NCBI GenBank assembly: GCA_029237775.1
Contig: JAQZBR010000010.1
Coordinates: 1 to 64,000 of the forward strand
DNA length: 64,000 nt
From: Bacteroidota bacterium
Lineage (GTDB): Bacteria > Bacteroidota > Bacteroidia > 2-12-FULL-35-15
Direction of reading: 5' to 3'
Part shown: positions 43,893-52,959 of the stretch, piece by piece
How positions within the stretch are numbered: position 1 is the stretch's first letter
Layout of the letters: each line of letters opens with the position of its first letter
Notes under the pieces: model-generated
Database searches by the model: none
What the model saw: only the letters and a program-made list of their open reading frames with translations
What the model was told of the DNA's origin: nothing
Translations under genes and position numbers: made by a program

Positions 43893-45092
43893 TTAAATAG
43901 TTCTTCCCGGATATTCCTTCAATGCTTTCTCAAGACATTGCATAGCATTTTTCAGATCTTCCCTATTTAAGACATAAGCCAATCTCACTTCATTCATACC
44001 GGAACCCGGTGTTGAATAGAACCCGGTTGCCGGAGCAAGCATTACCGTCTGCCCTTCAAATTCAAAAGACTCTAACAGCCATTGACAGAATTTATCTGCA
44101 TTATCAATCGGAAGACGTGCAATACAATAAAAGGCACCGCTAGGCTTAGGACAAAATACACCTTCCATTTTGTTCAAAGCTTCGATAATAAAATCCCTGC
44201 GGCTGACATATTCTTTCTGAACTTTATCGAAGTAGGATTTCGGTGTATCTAAAGCAGCCTCAGCTCCTATTTGCCCGAATGTGGGAGGGCTTAATCTTGC
44301 CTGCGCAAATTTCATTGCCGCGGACATCACCTGCTTATTTCTGGAGATCATAGCACCGATACGTGCTCCACAAGCACTGTATCGCTTTGAAATCGAATCA
44401 AGCAATACCGTATTATTTTCGATTCCTTCGAGGTGCATTACAGAAACGTACTCTTTCCCATCGTAACAGAATTCCCGGTAGACTTCATCACTCAAAAGGA
44501 AAAGATCATATTTCAGAACAAGCTGTTTTAAAAGCTCAAGTTCTTCCTTTGAGTAAAGATATCCGGTCGGATTTCCCGGATTACAGATCATGATTCCCTT
44601 TGTTTTAGGAGTGATCAGCTTTTCGAATTCAGAGATCGGTGGTAACGCAAAACCTGTTTCAATAAATGATTTTACAGGCTTAACAATTACATCCGCAGCG
44701 CAGGAGAAACCATTATAATTTGCATAAAAAGGCTCGGGAATAATGATCTCGTCCCCAGGATTGAAGCAGGTCATCATTGCAATTTCAATTGCTTCCGAAC
44801 CACCGGTAGTGATAATTATATCGTGATGATCAATATTAATATTGAATGAACCGTAATAACCCGCAAGCTTTTTTCTATAGGATTCCATCCCGGCAGAATG
44901 CGAATATTCAAGGATCTTGATATCCGTATTCTTAATTGCATTCATCATCACTTCCGGTGTTTCAATATCCGGCTGACCGATGTTCAGATGGTATATCTTA
45001 CGACCTTTTTTTTTCGCTTCTTCAGCAAAAGGTACGAGCTTTCTGATTGGTGAAGCGGGCATGTGCTCGCCTTTATGAGATACTTTAGGCAT
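43893..45092 (-). CDS. Class I/II aminotransferase (aspartate aminotransferase-like)
   Basis: The protein has 399 residues, typical of fold-type I PLP enzymes. Visible: substrate-binding NIGQPDIETPEVM, cofactor-binding TTGGSEAIEIA, NPGNPTGYLYS, SDEVYREFCYDG, the PLP lysine in DSISKRYSACGARIG, and a C-terminal arginine region VRLAYVLNRED. It transfers amino groups between amino acids and 2-oxo acids; the amino-acid preference is not readable. Cytosolic. Confidence 0.92.
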   Translation of the reverse strand: MPKVSHKGEHMPASPIRKLVPFAEEAKKKGRKIYHLNIGQPDIETPEVMMNAIKNTDIKILEYSHSAGMESYRKKLAGYYGSFNINIDHHDIIITTGGSEAIEIAMMTCFNPGDEIIIPEPFYANYNGFSCAADVIVKPVKSFIETGFALPPISEFEKLITPKTKGIMICNPGNPTGYLYSKEELELLKQLVLKYDLFLLSDEVYREFCYDGKEYVSVMHLEGIENNTVLLDSISKRYSACGARIGAMISRNKQVMSAAMKFAQARLSPPTFGQIGAEAALDTPKSYFDKVQKEYVSRRDFIIEALNKMEGVFCPKPSGAFYCIARLPIDNADKFCQWLLESFEFEGQTVMLAPATGFYSTPGSGMNEVRLAYVLNREDLKNAMQCLEKALKEYPGRTI

Positions 45093-45175
45093 GGGAATTT
45101 TTTGTGTGCCGGCAAAGGTAAAGATTTTTTTAGCACTAAGGCATCCAGGACAATAGATTAAAGAGTGTAAGCGAT

Positions 45176-45568
45176 TTATTTCTTCGGTTCTGATCTGCCT
45201 TCTTTGGCTTTCAAAACAACACCCTTGAACCTTAGAACGGATGGTGAATTAATTGCATTCGAGATAACTTTAATGGTACGGTCCTGCCGATCATACTTTT
45301 CATGTGTATCGAAAGTTACTTCTAATGTATACGAATTCCCGGGTTCAATAGGCGCTGAAGGCTTCTGCATAACAGTGCAACCGCATTCGACTTCATAATC
45401 TGTAATGACAAGGGATTTGTTTCCTGTATTCTTAAGTTCATAGCTAAGTTTCACTGTGTCGCCCTCATGAACGAATCCAAAATTCTGTTTTAACTTTTTG
45501 AATTGGATCTGCTGCGAAAATGAAGATACTGAAAGAGAGATTAAAATAGAGAAGATTATATATTTCAT
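45176..45568 (-). CDS. DUF1573 secreted protein (copy 1 of 3)
   Basis: The protein has 130 residues from the ATG at 45568, which gives a normal signal peptide (MKYIIFSILISLSVSSFSQ). DUF1573 is an Ig-like (ASH/MSP-type) fold: FGFVHEGDTVKLSYELKNTG, LVITDYEVECGCTV, IEPGNSYTLEVTFDT. The CGC motif is typical. Likely periplasmic. Function unknown. A terminator-like hairpin separates it from the other two copies, so it may be transcribed separately. Confidence 0.88.
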   Translation of the reverse strand: MKYIIFSILISLSVSSFSQQIQFKKLKQNFGFVHEGDTVKLSYELKNTGNKSLVITDYEVECGCTVMQKPSAPIEPGNSYTLEVTFDTHEKYDRQDRTIKVISNAINSPSVLRFKGVVLKAKEGRSEPKK

Positions 45569-45653
45569 AGCAGTAGCGGTCTTTCTCAGATTCAATAAAT
45601 GTTTCATTAATTTCCGAATTAACCGGACTATCGCTTTTATGTTGATCTGTTTT

Positions 45654-45689
45654 AACAAAAATCCCTTCGCAATTAAATTACGAAGGGAT
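45654..45689 (-). terminator. Terminator after the DUF1573 pair
   Basis: Read leftward: ATCCCTTCG, loop of 11, CGAAGGGAT, then TTTTTGTT. It follows the stop at 45717 by about 28 bases. Confidence 0.65.
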
Positions 45690-45716
45690 ATTTTGAGATA
45701 CTTGTACTAAAAGAAA

Positions 45717-46166
45717 TTAGTGTTTTTCTGCAGGAGCTGCAGTTCCCTCAGCAGGAGTTGGATCAGGCTTAACAACACCTTTGATCTTTACAACCTTTGA
45801 AGGGGTATCAGCATTTGAAGTGATAGTGATTGTTTTTTCGAATGCACCAACACGGTCAGTAGCATAATGAACTTTAATAACACCTGTAGCACCCGGCTTA
45901 ATTGGATCTTTTGGAGGAGTCGGAACTGTACAACCGCAAGAACCAACTGTACTTGAAATGATCAATGGCTCTTTACCAACGTTCGTAAATTTAAACTCGC
46001 GGTCACCGTTAGCATTGTGCTCAATAGTACCATAATCAATAACTTCTGATTCGAATTTAAACTTTGGCGCGTTTGGATTTACCGGGTTTGGAGTTGCAGT
46101 TTCCTGTGCATTTGCACCGATCGCAACGCAAACAAATAATCCGATTGATAAGATTGCTTTTTTCAT
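45717..46166 (-). CDS. DUF1573 secreted protein (copy 2 of 3)
   Basis: The protein has 149 residues with a signal peptide ending near GANAQ. The DUF1573 Ig-like domain follows (IDYGTIEHNANGDREFKFTN, SSTVGSCGCTVPTPPKDPI, TITITSNADTPSKVVKIKG) and a short Pro/Ala-rich tail. It is closely similar to the next gene upstream and lies 37 bases after it, so the pair is probably one transcript and arose by duplication. Confidence 0.9.
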   Translation of the reverse strand: MKKAILSIGLFVCVAIGANAQETATPNPVNPNAPKFKFESEVIDYGTIEHNANGDREFKFTNVGKEPLIISSTVGSCGCTVPTPPKDPIKPGATGVIKVHYATDRVGAFEKTITITSNADTPSKVVKIKGVVKPDPTPAEGTAAPAEKH

Positions 46167-46203
46167 TGTTTTAGGTTTGTTTGGTTTGTTTATAGATTAA
46201 TAT

Positions 46204-46686
46204 TTAATGTTTTTCAAAAGGTGTTGCCCCGTCATCTTTCTTTCCGTTTGCCGGAAAAGCTTCTTCAGTGGGAGCCGGATCAACATGGCCTTTAATGGTC
46301 AATACCTTTTCAGGTGTTTTTGCATTTGAGTGGATCGTCACAGTTTTCGTAAAATTACCGGCACGTTTTGTATCGTAAGTGACTTTGATAACCTGCGACT
46401 CACCCGGTTTTATAGGAGTGTTTTTCGGATAGGTCGGAACTGTACAACCGCAGGAACCTTTCGCATCGCTGATGATCAACGGCTCTTTACCGGTATTTTT
46501 AAATTTGAACTCATACGTCCCATTACCTGCATATTCAATAGTCCCGAAATCGTGAACATCCTTTTCAAATGTCATTTCCGCCAGACTTGCTGAAGCCTGA
46601 GTTGTAGCCGGTGCCGGGCTCGTTGACTGCGCATTAACACTGTAGGTTAAGGCTAAAACGGCAAGAGTTAAAAGTGCTTTCTTCAT
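46204..46686 (-). CDS. DUF1573 secreted protein (copy 3 of 3)
   Basis: The protein has 160 residues with a signal peptide ending near SVNAQ. The domain is the same as in copy 2, with near-identical phrases (HDFGTIEYAGNGTYEFKFKN, DAKGSCGCTVPTYPKNTPI, TVTIHSNAKTPEKVLTIKG) and the same final EKH. It is first in the leftward pair and divergent from valS. The periplasmic role is unknown. Confidence 0.9.
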   Translation of the reverse strand: MKKALLTLAVLALTYSVNAQSTSPAPATTQASASLAEMTFEKDVHDFGTIEYAGNGTYEFKFKNTGKEPLIISDAKGSCGCTVPTYPKNTPIKPGESQVIKVTYDTKRAGNFTKTVTIHSNAKTPEKVLTIKGHVDPAPTEEAFPANGKKDDGATPFEKH

Positions 46687-46783
46687 GTTCTGAAATTTAA
46701 TTTTTTACGTTAAATTCTTAAGTCGACCGCGGCAAAGCCAAAATCATGCCATATTTAGAAACCAAAATTTTTTTAATTTTTAG

Positions 46784-46791
46784 TAGCTTTG
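46784..46791 (+). promoter_or_regulatory. -7 box for valS
   Basis: TAGCTTTG, an exact TAnnTTTG match, 35 bases before the valS ATG, with an A/T-rich run upstream in the -33 region. Confidence 0.55.
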
Positions 46792-46826
46792 CGCTTCTTA
46801 AGAGAAAACGAAGTAAGTAAAATATT

Positions 46827-49454
46827 ATGGAAATTCCTAAAACATACGACCCCAAGATCACCGAAGACAAATGGTACAGCCATTGGTTAAAACATAAATT
46901 CTTCAAATCTGTTCCTGACGAACGGGAGCCATATACAATCGTAATTCCTCCTCCGAATGTAACCGGAGTTCTTCACATGGGACATATGCTGAACAACACC
47001 ATTCAGGATGTGCTTATTCGCAGAGCAAGAATGCAGGGTAAAAATGCATGCTGGGTGCCGGGTACCGACCATGCATCCATTGCAACCGAAGCTAAAGTGG
47101 TGGCTCTTTTAAAAGAACAGGGAATCAACAAATCAGACCTTACAAGAGAGGAATTTCTGAAGCATGCTTTCGAGTGGAAAGAAAAGTATGGCGGGATCAT
47201 CTTAAAACAACTCGAAAAGCTTGGAGCTTCCTGCGATTGGGACAGAACAAGGTTTACAATGGAAGAAGATCTCAGTGAAGCTGTCATTGATGTATTCATC
47301 GATCTTTATAATAAAGGACAGATCTACCGTGGAGTAAGAATGGTTAACTGGGATCCGCAGGGTTTGACCGCAGTATCCGATGAAGAAGTGCAGCACAAGG
47401 AGGTGAATTCTAAATTATACTACGTTAAATATAAAGTAGAAGGATCGGAAGATTGGATCACCATCGCCACCACCCGCCCGGAAACCATTCTTGGCGATAC
47501 TGCCGTTTGTGTACATCCGGATGACGAGCGTTATAAGCACTTACATGGTAAAAGGTGTATCGTTCCGATGGCAAACCGGAGTATACCGATCATCACCGAT
47601 GAATACATCACGATGGAATTTGGAACGGGTGCTTTGAAAGTAACACCGGCTCACGATATCAATGACTACAACCTAGGAGTAAAGCATAAGCTTGAAGTGA
47701 TTGACACCATTGCTGCTGATGGAAAAATGAGTGAAGCTGCAAAGTTCTATGTGGGAGAGGACCGTTTTACCGTTCGTAAAAAAATTGCGAAAGACCTTGA
47801 AGAGATGGGACAGATCGTTAAGATCGAAGACATTAAAAATAAGGTTGGATACAGTGAGCGTACCAATGCTGTGATCGAACCAAAACTATCAATGCAGTGG
47901 TTCCTGAAGATGGACAAGATCTCCAAGCCTGCACTGGAAAATGTTTTGAATGAAGAGATAAAGCTTATCCCTGAAAAGTATGTGAATACTTACAAACACT
48001 GGATGGAAAATGTTCACGACTGGTGTATCAGCCGCCAGCTGTGGTGGGGACAACGTATCCCTGCATGGTATGATGGCAAAGGAAATACGGTTGTTTGCAA
48101 AACAAAAGATGAAGCTGTTCAAAAGCTTAAAGGACTTAATTCAGAAGTGAAAGCTGAAGATATCAGACAGGATGAAGATGTGTTGGATACCTGGTTCTCT
48201 TCATGGCTATGGCCGATAAGCGTATTTGACGGCTTTAAACATCCTGAAGGAAAAGACATCAATTATTATTATCCGACAAATGACCTGGTAACTGCGCCTG
48301 AGATCCTCTTCTTCTGGGTTGCGCGTATGATCATTGCCGGATATGAATATCGCGGTAAAAAACCGTTCACCAATGTTTATCTAACGGGAATCGTTCGCGA
48401 TAAACAAGGACGCAAAATGAGCAAATCACTTGGTAATTCGCCTGACCCGATCGACCTGATCAACCAGTACGGTGCTGATGGAGTTCGCGTTGGAATGTTA
48501 TTATGCTCTCCTGCAGGAAATGACCTTCCGTTTGACGAAAGCATGTGTGAGCAGGGAAGAAACTTTTCCAATAAAGTATGGAATGCATTCCGTCTCATCA
48601 AAGGCTGGGAAACAAGTTCTGAGAAACAGAGCGAAGCAAACAAGATCGCTGTAAAATGGTTTGATTCTAAATTCAATGAGCAGCTGGAGATCATCAATGA
48701 CCTTTATTCGAAATACAGGATGAGCGAAGCATTGATGACCACCTATAAATTAGTGTGGGATGATTTCTGTGCCTGGTATCTGGAAATGATCAAACCTGAA
48801 TTTGTTGATGGAAAATCCTTACCTATTGACAAGGAAACATACGATGCAACAATAAATTTCTTTGAAAAGATCTTAAAAATTCTTCACCCTTTCATGCCTT
48901 TCATTACCGAAGAGATCTGGCACCTGATCAAAGAAAGAGATGAGAAAGATTGTATTATCATTGCTGAATGGCCTGAATCAGGTAAAACAAATGATATTGT
49001 GAAACATTTCGATATTGTAATGGAAGTTATCACCAATATCAGGAACATACGGAAACAGAAAAATATTTCACCAAAAGAAAAACTTGAAGTTTTTGAAAAA
49101 GTGAATCAGGGTGAAATCATTAAAACTTACGATGATATCATTATTAAACTCTGTAATCTCAGCAAATTCGGATATGTGACCGAAAAGGTTGACGGAGCAT
49201 TTTCCTTCGTACTGAAACATGCCGAATTTTTTGTCCCATTAGCCCAAAACATCGATATTGAAGCAGAAAAAGAACGATTAACAAAGGATCTCGAATACAA
49301 TAAAGGCTTCCTGAAATCCGTTCAAGTTAAGTTGGCCAATGAAAAATTCGTTGCCAATGCAAAACCTGAGCTACTGGAAAACGAAAAGAAAAAGCAGGCT
49401 GATGCGCTTGCTAAAATCAAAGCGATTGAAGAACAATTATCAGGTTTAAACTAA
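46827..49454 (+). CDS. valS: Valyl-tRNA synthetase
   Basis: The protein has 875 residues, the usual ValRS length. Class I signatures: the HIGH equivalent in [16 protein letters not shown], the KMSKS loop in [14 protein letters not shown], and the editing-domain strand [24 protein letters not shown] and WWGQRIPAW also match the valine enzyme, and the C-terminus is the coiled-coil arm ([19 protein letters not shown]). It charges tRNA-Val. Cytosolic, essential. A small gene follows 15 bases later. Confidence 0.97.
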   Translation: MEIPKTYDPKITEDKWYSHWLKHKFFKSVPDEREPYTIVIPPPNVTGVLHMGHMLNNTIQDVLIRRARMQGKNACWVPGTDHASIATEAKVVALLKEQGINKSDLTREEFLKHAFEWKEKYGGIILKQLEKLGASCDWDRTRFTMEEDLSEAVIDVFIDLYNKGQIYRGVRMVNWDPQGLTAVSDEEVQHKEVNSKLYYVKYKVEGSEDWITIATTRPETILGDTAVCVHPDDERYKHLHGKRCIVPMANRSIPIITDEYITMEFGTGALKVTPAHDINDYNLGVKHKLEVIDTIAADGKMSEAAKFYVGEDRFTVRKKIAKDLEEMGQIVKIEDIKNKVGYSERTNAVIEPKLSMQWFLKMDKISKPALENVLNEEIKLIPEKYVNTYKHWMENVHDWCISRQLWWGQRIPAWYDGKGNTVVCKTKDEAVQKLKGLNSEVKAEDIRQDEDVLDTWFSSWLWPISVFDGFKHPEGKDINYYYPTNDLVTAPEILFFWVARMIIAGYEYRGKKPFTNVYLTGIVRDKQGRKMSKSLGNSPDPIDLINQYGADGVRVGMLLCSPAGNDLPFDESMCEQGRNFSNKVWNAFRLIKGWETSSEKQSEANKIAVKWFDSKFNEQLEIINDLYSKYRMSEALMTTYKLVWDDFCAWYLEMIKPEFVDGKSLPIDKETYDATINFFEKILKILHPFMPFITEEIWHLIKERDEKDCIIIAEWPESGKTNDIVKHFDIVMEVITNIRNIRKQKNISPKEKLEVFEKVNQGEIIKTYDDIIIKLCNLSKFGYVTEKVDGAFSFVLKHAEFFVPLAQNIDIEAEKERLTKDLEYNKGFLKSVQVKLANEKFVANAKPELLENEKKKQADALAKIKAIEEQLSGLN

Positions 49455-49469
49455 AATAAAAAAGAAAAT

Positions 49470-49748
49470 ATGGCTAACAGAAGAGATTTAAAAAGAAACA
49501 TCAACGGTTTATTAGGGGATGTAATCGAAGAGTGCTACGAATCACTCTTAAATAACGAAGGCAAGAATGAAAAAGAAGTTGAAGCAATAGTTGACGAAGC
49601 TGTTGATCTTGCGGATGATCTGATCTCAAAAACAAATTCTGCTAAGAATTTAAAAGCTCGAAAAGATGTAAAAAAACATTTTTCGGATATTAAAGAAGAG
49701 CTTGGTGATAAAGTGATTGGTTTTATTGAAAAACTAAATGCATTGTAA
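49470..49748 (+). CDS. Small helical protein downstream of valS
   Basis: The protein has 92 residues, all helical and highly charged (RRDLKRNINGLLGDVIEECYES, DEAVDLADDLISKTN, FSDIKEELGDKVIGFIEKL). No family is recognised, though similar short acidic-basic helical proteins occur in Bacteroidota. It lies 15 bases after valS and is followed by a strong terminator, so the two genes form one transcript. Cytosolic. Function unknown. Confidence 0.8.
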   Translation: MANRRDLKRNINGLLGDVIEECYESLLNNEGKNEKEVEAIVDEAVDLADDLISKTNSAKNLKARKDVKKHFSDIKEELGDKVIGFIEKLNAL

Positions 49749-49751
49749 AAG

Positions 49752-49780
49752 AAAGCGGATCCCTCAGATCCGCTTTTTTT
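49752..49780. terminator. Terminator between the valS operon and ydcF
   Basis: AAAGCGGATC, loop CCTCA, GATCCGCTTT, then TTTT. The leftward arm also begins with AAA, so it may serve both strands. Confidence 0.85.
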
Positions 49781-50540
49781 AGCAATAGCCGAAAACTTTA
49801 TACGTCACGTATCCGACTACTTCATGGATCAGATTATTCCAGTCGTTGATGGCAGAGATATTAGGTATGAATAAATAATCGAATTCCAGCTTGCGCGGGC
49901 CGGCATAACGATCGGTGCTGTAAGGGTCGACAGAAATGCCTTCCTTTCTGAAGCAGCCCAGGCTTCTCCGCATGTGAAATGCGGAAGTGATCAACAGAAA
50001 ATCGCCTTTTATATGTTTTTCTTCCAGCAGTTTCTTGGTGAGCGTTGCATTCTCCCGTGTGTTCTGTGATTCCGATTCAACAAGAAAGTCCTCCTTTGGA
50101 ATTCCCATGTAAAGGAGGTAACGTTTTACATAACTTCCTTCTTTCATTTCAGGGTGCAGGATGCGACCCGAGCCACCCGTGAAAATTATTTTTTTAATAT
50201 AACCTTTCCTGTACAATTCAACAGTTTGTATCAACCTGTCAATCCCCCTGAAAAACTGCGCGCGGTCAAGCTTTTCATCGTACACGCTCATTCCGCCCAA
50301 CACAATTCCATACTCATACTTCTTAAGTTCTTTATCCGGAGTTGCGGGTATCTCCCATGCACGGACAGCTTCATCAAAAATAAAACAGTTTGAAAACACT
50401 ATGGTAAGCAACAAGCTCCACCCCAGCAGCCTCTCTCTTCTCATCTCTTGTTTGGTGAAATAAGCCCAGCACATTAAGGCAATGATCCAAACGAGAGGCG
50501 AGATCAGAAAAACAAGTAGCTTGGAAAAGACAAAAAACAT
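49779..50540 (-). CDS. YdcF-family (DUF218) membrane protein
   Basis: The protein has 253 residues from the ATG at 50540 (MFFVFSKLLVFLISP). This start is preferred because an exact minus-strand -7 box (50558-50565) lies just upstream and would otherwise be inside the gene. Two membrane segments lead to the DUF218 domain: YGIVLGGMSVYD, IIFTGGSGRI, ESQNTRENATLTKKLL, LITSAFHMRRSLGCF. Homologues include SanA and YdcF, linked to envelope integrity. The activity is not settled. Confidence 0.88.
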   Translation of the reverse strand: MFFVFSKLLVFLISPLVWIIALMCWAYFTKQEMRRERLLGWSLLLTIVFSNCFIFDEAVRAWEIPATPDKELKKYEYGIVLGGMSVYDEKLDRAQFFRGIDRLIQTVELYRKGYIKKIIFTGGSGRILHPEMKEGSYVKRYLLYMGIPKEDFLVESESQNTRENATLTKKLLEEKHIKGDFLLITSAFHMRRSLGCFRKEGISVDPYSTDRYAGPRKLEFDYLFIPNISAINDWNNLIHEVVGYVTYKVFGYC

Positions 50541-50557
50541 AAATGTTGTATATGGTT

Positions 50558-50565
50558 CAAAAATA
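50558..50565 (-). promoter_or_regulatory. -7 box for the YdcF gene
   Basis: Read leftward it is TATTTTTG, an exact TAnnTTTG match, 17 bases before the chosen ATG. Confidence 0.5.
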
Positions 50566-50581
50566 CACATTTTATAAGTCT

Positions 50582-50589
50582 TATCTTTG
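50582..50589 (+). promoter_or_regulatory. -7 box directly before the aminopeptidase start
   Basis: TATCTTTG, an exact TAnnTTTG match, is followed after only three bases by the ATG at 50593. The -33 region is weak. Confidence 0.45.
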
Positions 50590-50592
50590 GTC

Positions 50593-51636
50593 ATGTTAAA
50601 AGCTCGACTCAAGCTTGTATTAAATATTCTTCTATCACTCATTATGCTGCTCTGCCTGATCTTTCACGAGCTGATAATCTATGGAGTGTCGCAAGGAAAG
50701 GGTCAGCTGCACATTATCAGGAATGCACAACCGGTTGAAGCAGTATTACAGGACCCTTCATTTCCTGATACGCTTAAACAAAAGCTGGTTCTGATCTCTG
50801 AAATAAAGACGTTTGCAATTGACAGTCTTGGAATCAATCCAAGTGATAACTATACAACCGTATTTGATCAGCACGGGAAAGCTATTTTGTGGACTATTTC
50901 TGCAGCAGAACCGTATAAAATGGAAGCAAAAGAGTGGACATTCCCTTTTTTAGGAAGCGTTTCATATAAAGGCTTCTTTAATAAAAAAGCACTGCGCAAA
51001 GAATATCTTGAACTTGTAAGGCAGAATTACGATATCGATGTGTATAGCCCTTCAGGATGGTCCACTCTTGGATGGTTCAAAGACCCAATACTTACGGGCA
51101 TGCTGAAAAAAGATGCAGGCAGCCTTTCCAATCTCATTATTCATGAACTTACACACGGAACACTCTACGTAAAAAATGATGTAACTTTTAATGAGAATCT
51201 CGCAAATTTCATTGGCGATAAAGGAGCTGAATTATTTCTTTCCTATAAATTTGGGAGAAACTCAAAGGAATACAAAGATTACCAAGAGTTTAAAGAGGAT
51301 GAATTTGTTTACAATGCTTATATTCTTCAAAGCCTAAAAAAGCTTGATTCACTTTATAGTTCTTTTCCTGCATCGGCACCAGAAGTTGACAAACGGAATA
51401 AAAAAAGGAAACTTATCACTGAAATTGTTGTCAATGTAAACAAACTTAAGCTACATAAGAAAAAGCAATTGTTCAAATATTCCTTACAAGCATTCAGAGA
51501 GGGAAATGCCTTTTTCATGTCATTTGAACGCTATGATTCGGAATATAAAAAGTTCGATGAGGATTTTAAAAAGAATTATAACTCTGATCTGAAATTATAT
51601 CTGAAGGCGATGAAGGAAAAATATCCTTCCATCTAG
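50593..51636 (+). CDS. Putative aminopeptidase (HELTH zinc motif)
   Basis: The protein has 347 residues from the ATG at 50593; a TTG six bases upstream falls in the promoter box. One membrane segment (about 7-29) anchors a large domain of the putative aminopeptidase family (the Pfam family called Aminopep). The gluzincin motif HELTH is followed by NENLANFIGDKGAE, giving two His and a Glu ligand. The C-terminal third is basic and helical. Likely membrane anchored and facing the periplasm. The ion-channel gene follows 67 bases later on the same strand. Confidence 0.83.
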   Translation: MLKARLKLVLNILLSLIMLLCLIFHELIIYGVSQGKGQLHIIRNAQPVEAVLQDPSFPDTLKQKLVLISEIKTFAIDSLGINPSDNYTTVFDQHGKAILWTISAAEPYKMEAKEWTFPFLGSVSYKGFFNKKALRKEYLELVRQNYDIDVYSPSGWSTLGWFKDPILTGMLKKDAGSLSNLIIHELTHGTLYVKNDVTFNENLANFIGDKGAELFLSYKFGRNSKEYKDYQEFKEDEFVYNAYILQSLKKLDSLYSSFPASAPEVDKRNKKRKLITEIVVNVNKLKLHKKKQLFKYSLQAFREGNAFFMSFERYDSEYKKFDEDFKKNYNSDLKLYLKAMKEKYPSI

Positions 51637-51703
51637 ATTAAAAAATAAAGTATAAATACCCGAATGCTTTAATTACTTTCACATCTCATTGAACCCGACT
51701 TCC

Positions 51704-52660
51704 ATGAAGAAATTATTTGCAATTCTTTTTATTTTCATTTCTATTTCTTCTTCAGCAAAAGTAAATTCTACTCCTGATACTGTAACTGTCGGCATTTATA
51801 TCAACAGCATTCATGATATTGATTTCAGCAACAAGCAATACTCCCTCAACCTTTGGTTATGGCTGAAATATAAAAACCCTGATTTTGACTTTTCAAAGTA
51901 TTTGGAGGTTCCTATGGCAAAAACAGTCGATAAATCTTTTTTTACTGTCGACACCCTAGAGGACGGACGGATCTACATGATGATGAAGCTTCAGTGTGTA
52001 ATGAAGGATTCGTGGAAAATTGACAATTTCCCTTTTGACCGTCAAAAATTAAGATTTACAATTGAGAATTCTCAATACGATTCGGGAGATCTCATTTTCG
52101 CAGAGGATACTGCCGGAGGTCATTATTCCAAATGGACCACTTCGGGCTGGATGGTTATTCCTGATAGTTTTAAAATAACAACGGGAGTGAAAAAGTATGA
52201 AACAGCTTTTGGAGATCCTGAATTAAAAATCCAGCATACGGAATTTAGCAACTTTAAAGTACAAATAGGGATTGAAAGGGATTCATGGTGGCTTTTTTTA
52301 AAACTGTTCATAGGTATGTATATTTCTTTTCTACTCTCCTTCATCTGCTTTTTTATACATCGCGACAGTATTGATTCCCGTTTCAGTTTAAATGTCGGCT
52401 CCCTTTTCGCTGTTATCGGAAATAAGTATGTTGTTGACTCCACTCTTCCTGAATCCTCTTCTTTCACACTCGTGGATACATTGCATGGCCTTACTTTATG
52501 CTTTATACTTGCCGGGGTAGGATGCACCGCTTACTCATTAAGGCTTATTAAAGCGCATCGACTGGAGCAGTCTGCTCTTTTCGACAGACGGGCACCATGG
52601 ATCCTACTGTTAATCTACGTTCTCTTAAACATGTGGTTCGTTGGCAAAGCCTATTATTAG
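51704..52660 (+). CDS. Prokaryotic pentameric ligand-gated ion channel
   Basis: The protein has 318 residues from the ATG at 51704 (a TTG frame begins 15 bases earlier). Layout: signal peptide (about 1-18), a beta-sandwich ligand-binding domain (about 24-193) with the Pro-loop NFPFDRQKL (108-116) and the aromatic strands LNLWLWLKYKNP and WKIDNFPF, then four membrane helices: M1 about 195-218, M2 about 226-244 (SLNVGSLFAVIGNKYVV), M3 about 253-282 and M4 about 298-316. After M2 the phrase STLPESSSFTLVDTLHG lines up with the M2-M3 loop of GLIC-type channels. As in other prokaryotic members the Cys pair of the loop is absent. Inner membrane; the ligand is unknown. Confidence 0.87.
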   Translation: MKKLFAILFIFISISSSAKVNSTPDTVTVGIYINSIHDIDFSNKQYSLNLWLWLKYKNPDFDFSKYLEVPMAKTVDKSFFTVDTLEDGRIYMMMKLQCVMKDSWKIDNFPFDRQKLRFTIENSQYDSGDLIFAEDTAGGHYSKWTTSGWMVIPDSFKITTGVKKYETAFGDPELKIQHTEFSNFKVQIGIERDSWWLFLKLFIGMYISFLLSFICFFIHRDSIDSRFSLNVGSLFAVIGNKYVVDSTLPESSSFTLVDTLHGLTLCFILAGVGCTAYSLRLIKAHRLEQSALFDRRAPWILLLIYVLLNMWFVGKAYY

Positions 52661-52737
52661 CCATGTAATATTTCTATACTTCGAATGCCACTTTATGGAT
52701 TCCCAAAACAGAGTATAAATCCCTACATCCATTCTTC

Positions 52738-52833
52738 TCACATTGGCGGTTTTTCCTCTTTGAATTTCTTTAGATAATCTCTATATTTTTTTTCGGCTAT
52801 GTATTCTGGTCGATTACTATCATGATCATCTTC
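52738..52833 (-). pseudogene. Possible remnant of a small gene
   Basis: The 299-bp gap between the channel and dehydrogenase genes has no complete gene. On the minus strand a 31-codon open frame with protein-like composition (SNRPEYIAEKKYRDYLKKF, then KEEKPPM and a stop) is preceded by an in-frame stop and has no suitable start codon of its own. It could be the tail of a decayed small gene or chance. Nothing else is seen in the gap. Confidence 0.22.
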
Positions 52834-52959
52834 TTAACCGGAAACCCTCACAAATATTGGATATTTTGAGGTGCAGGGCACTTTATTTTAGTGTCTTCAG
52901 AGAAGATATGCATAAGCATATAATGAAATTTCGAAATACTAACCATAAAAATTAAAAAT

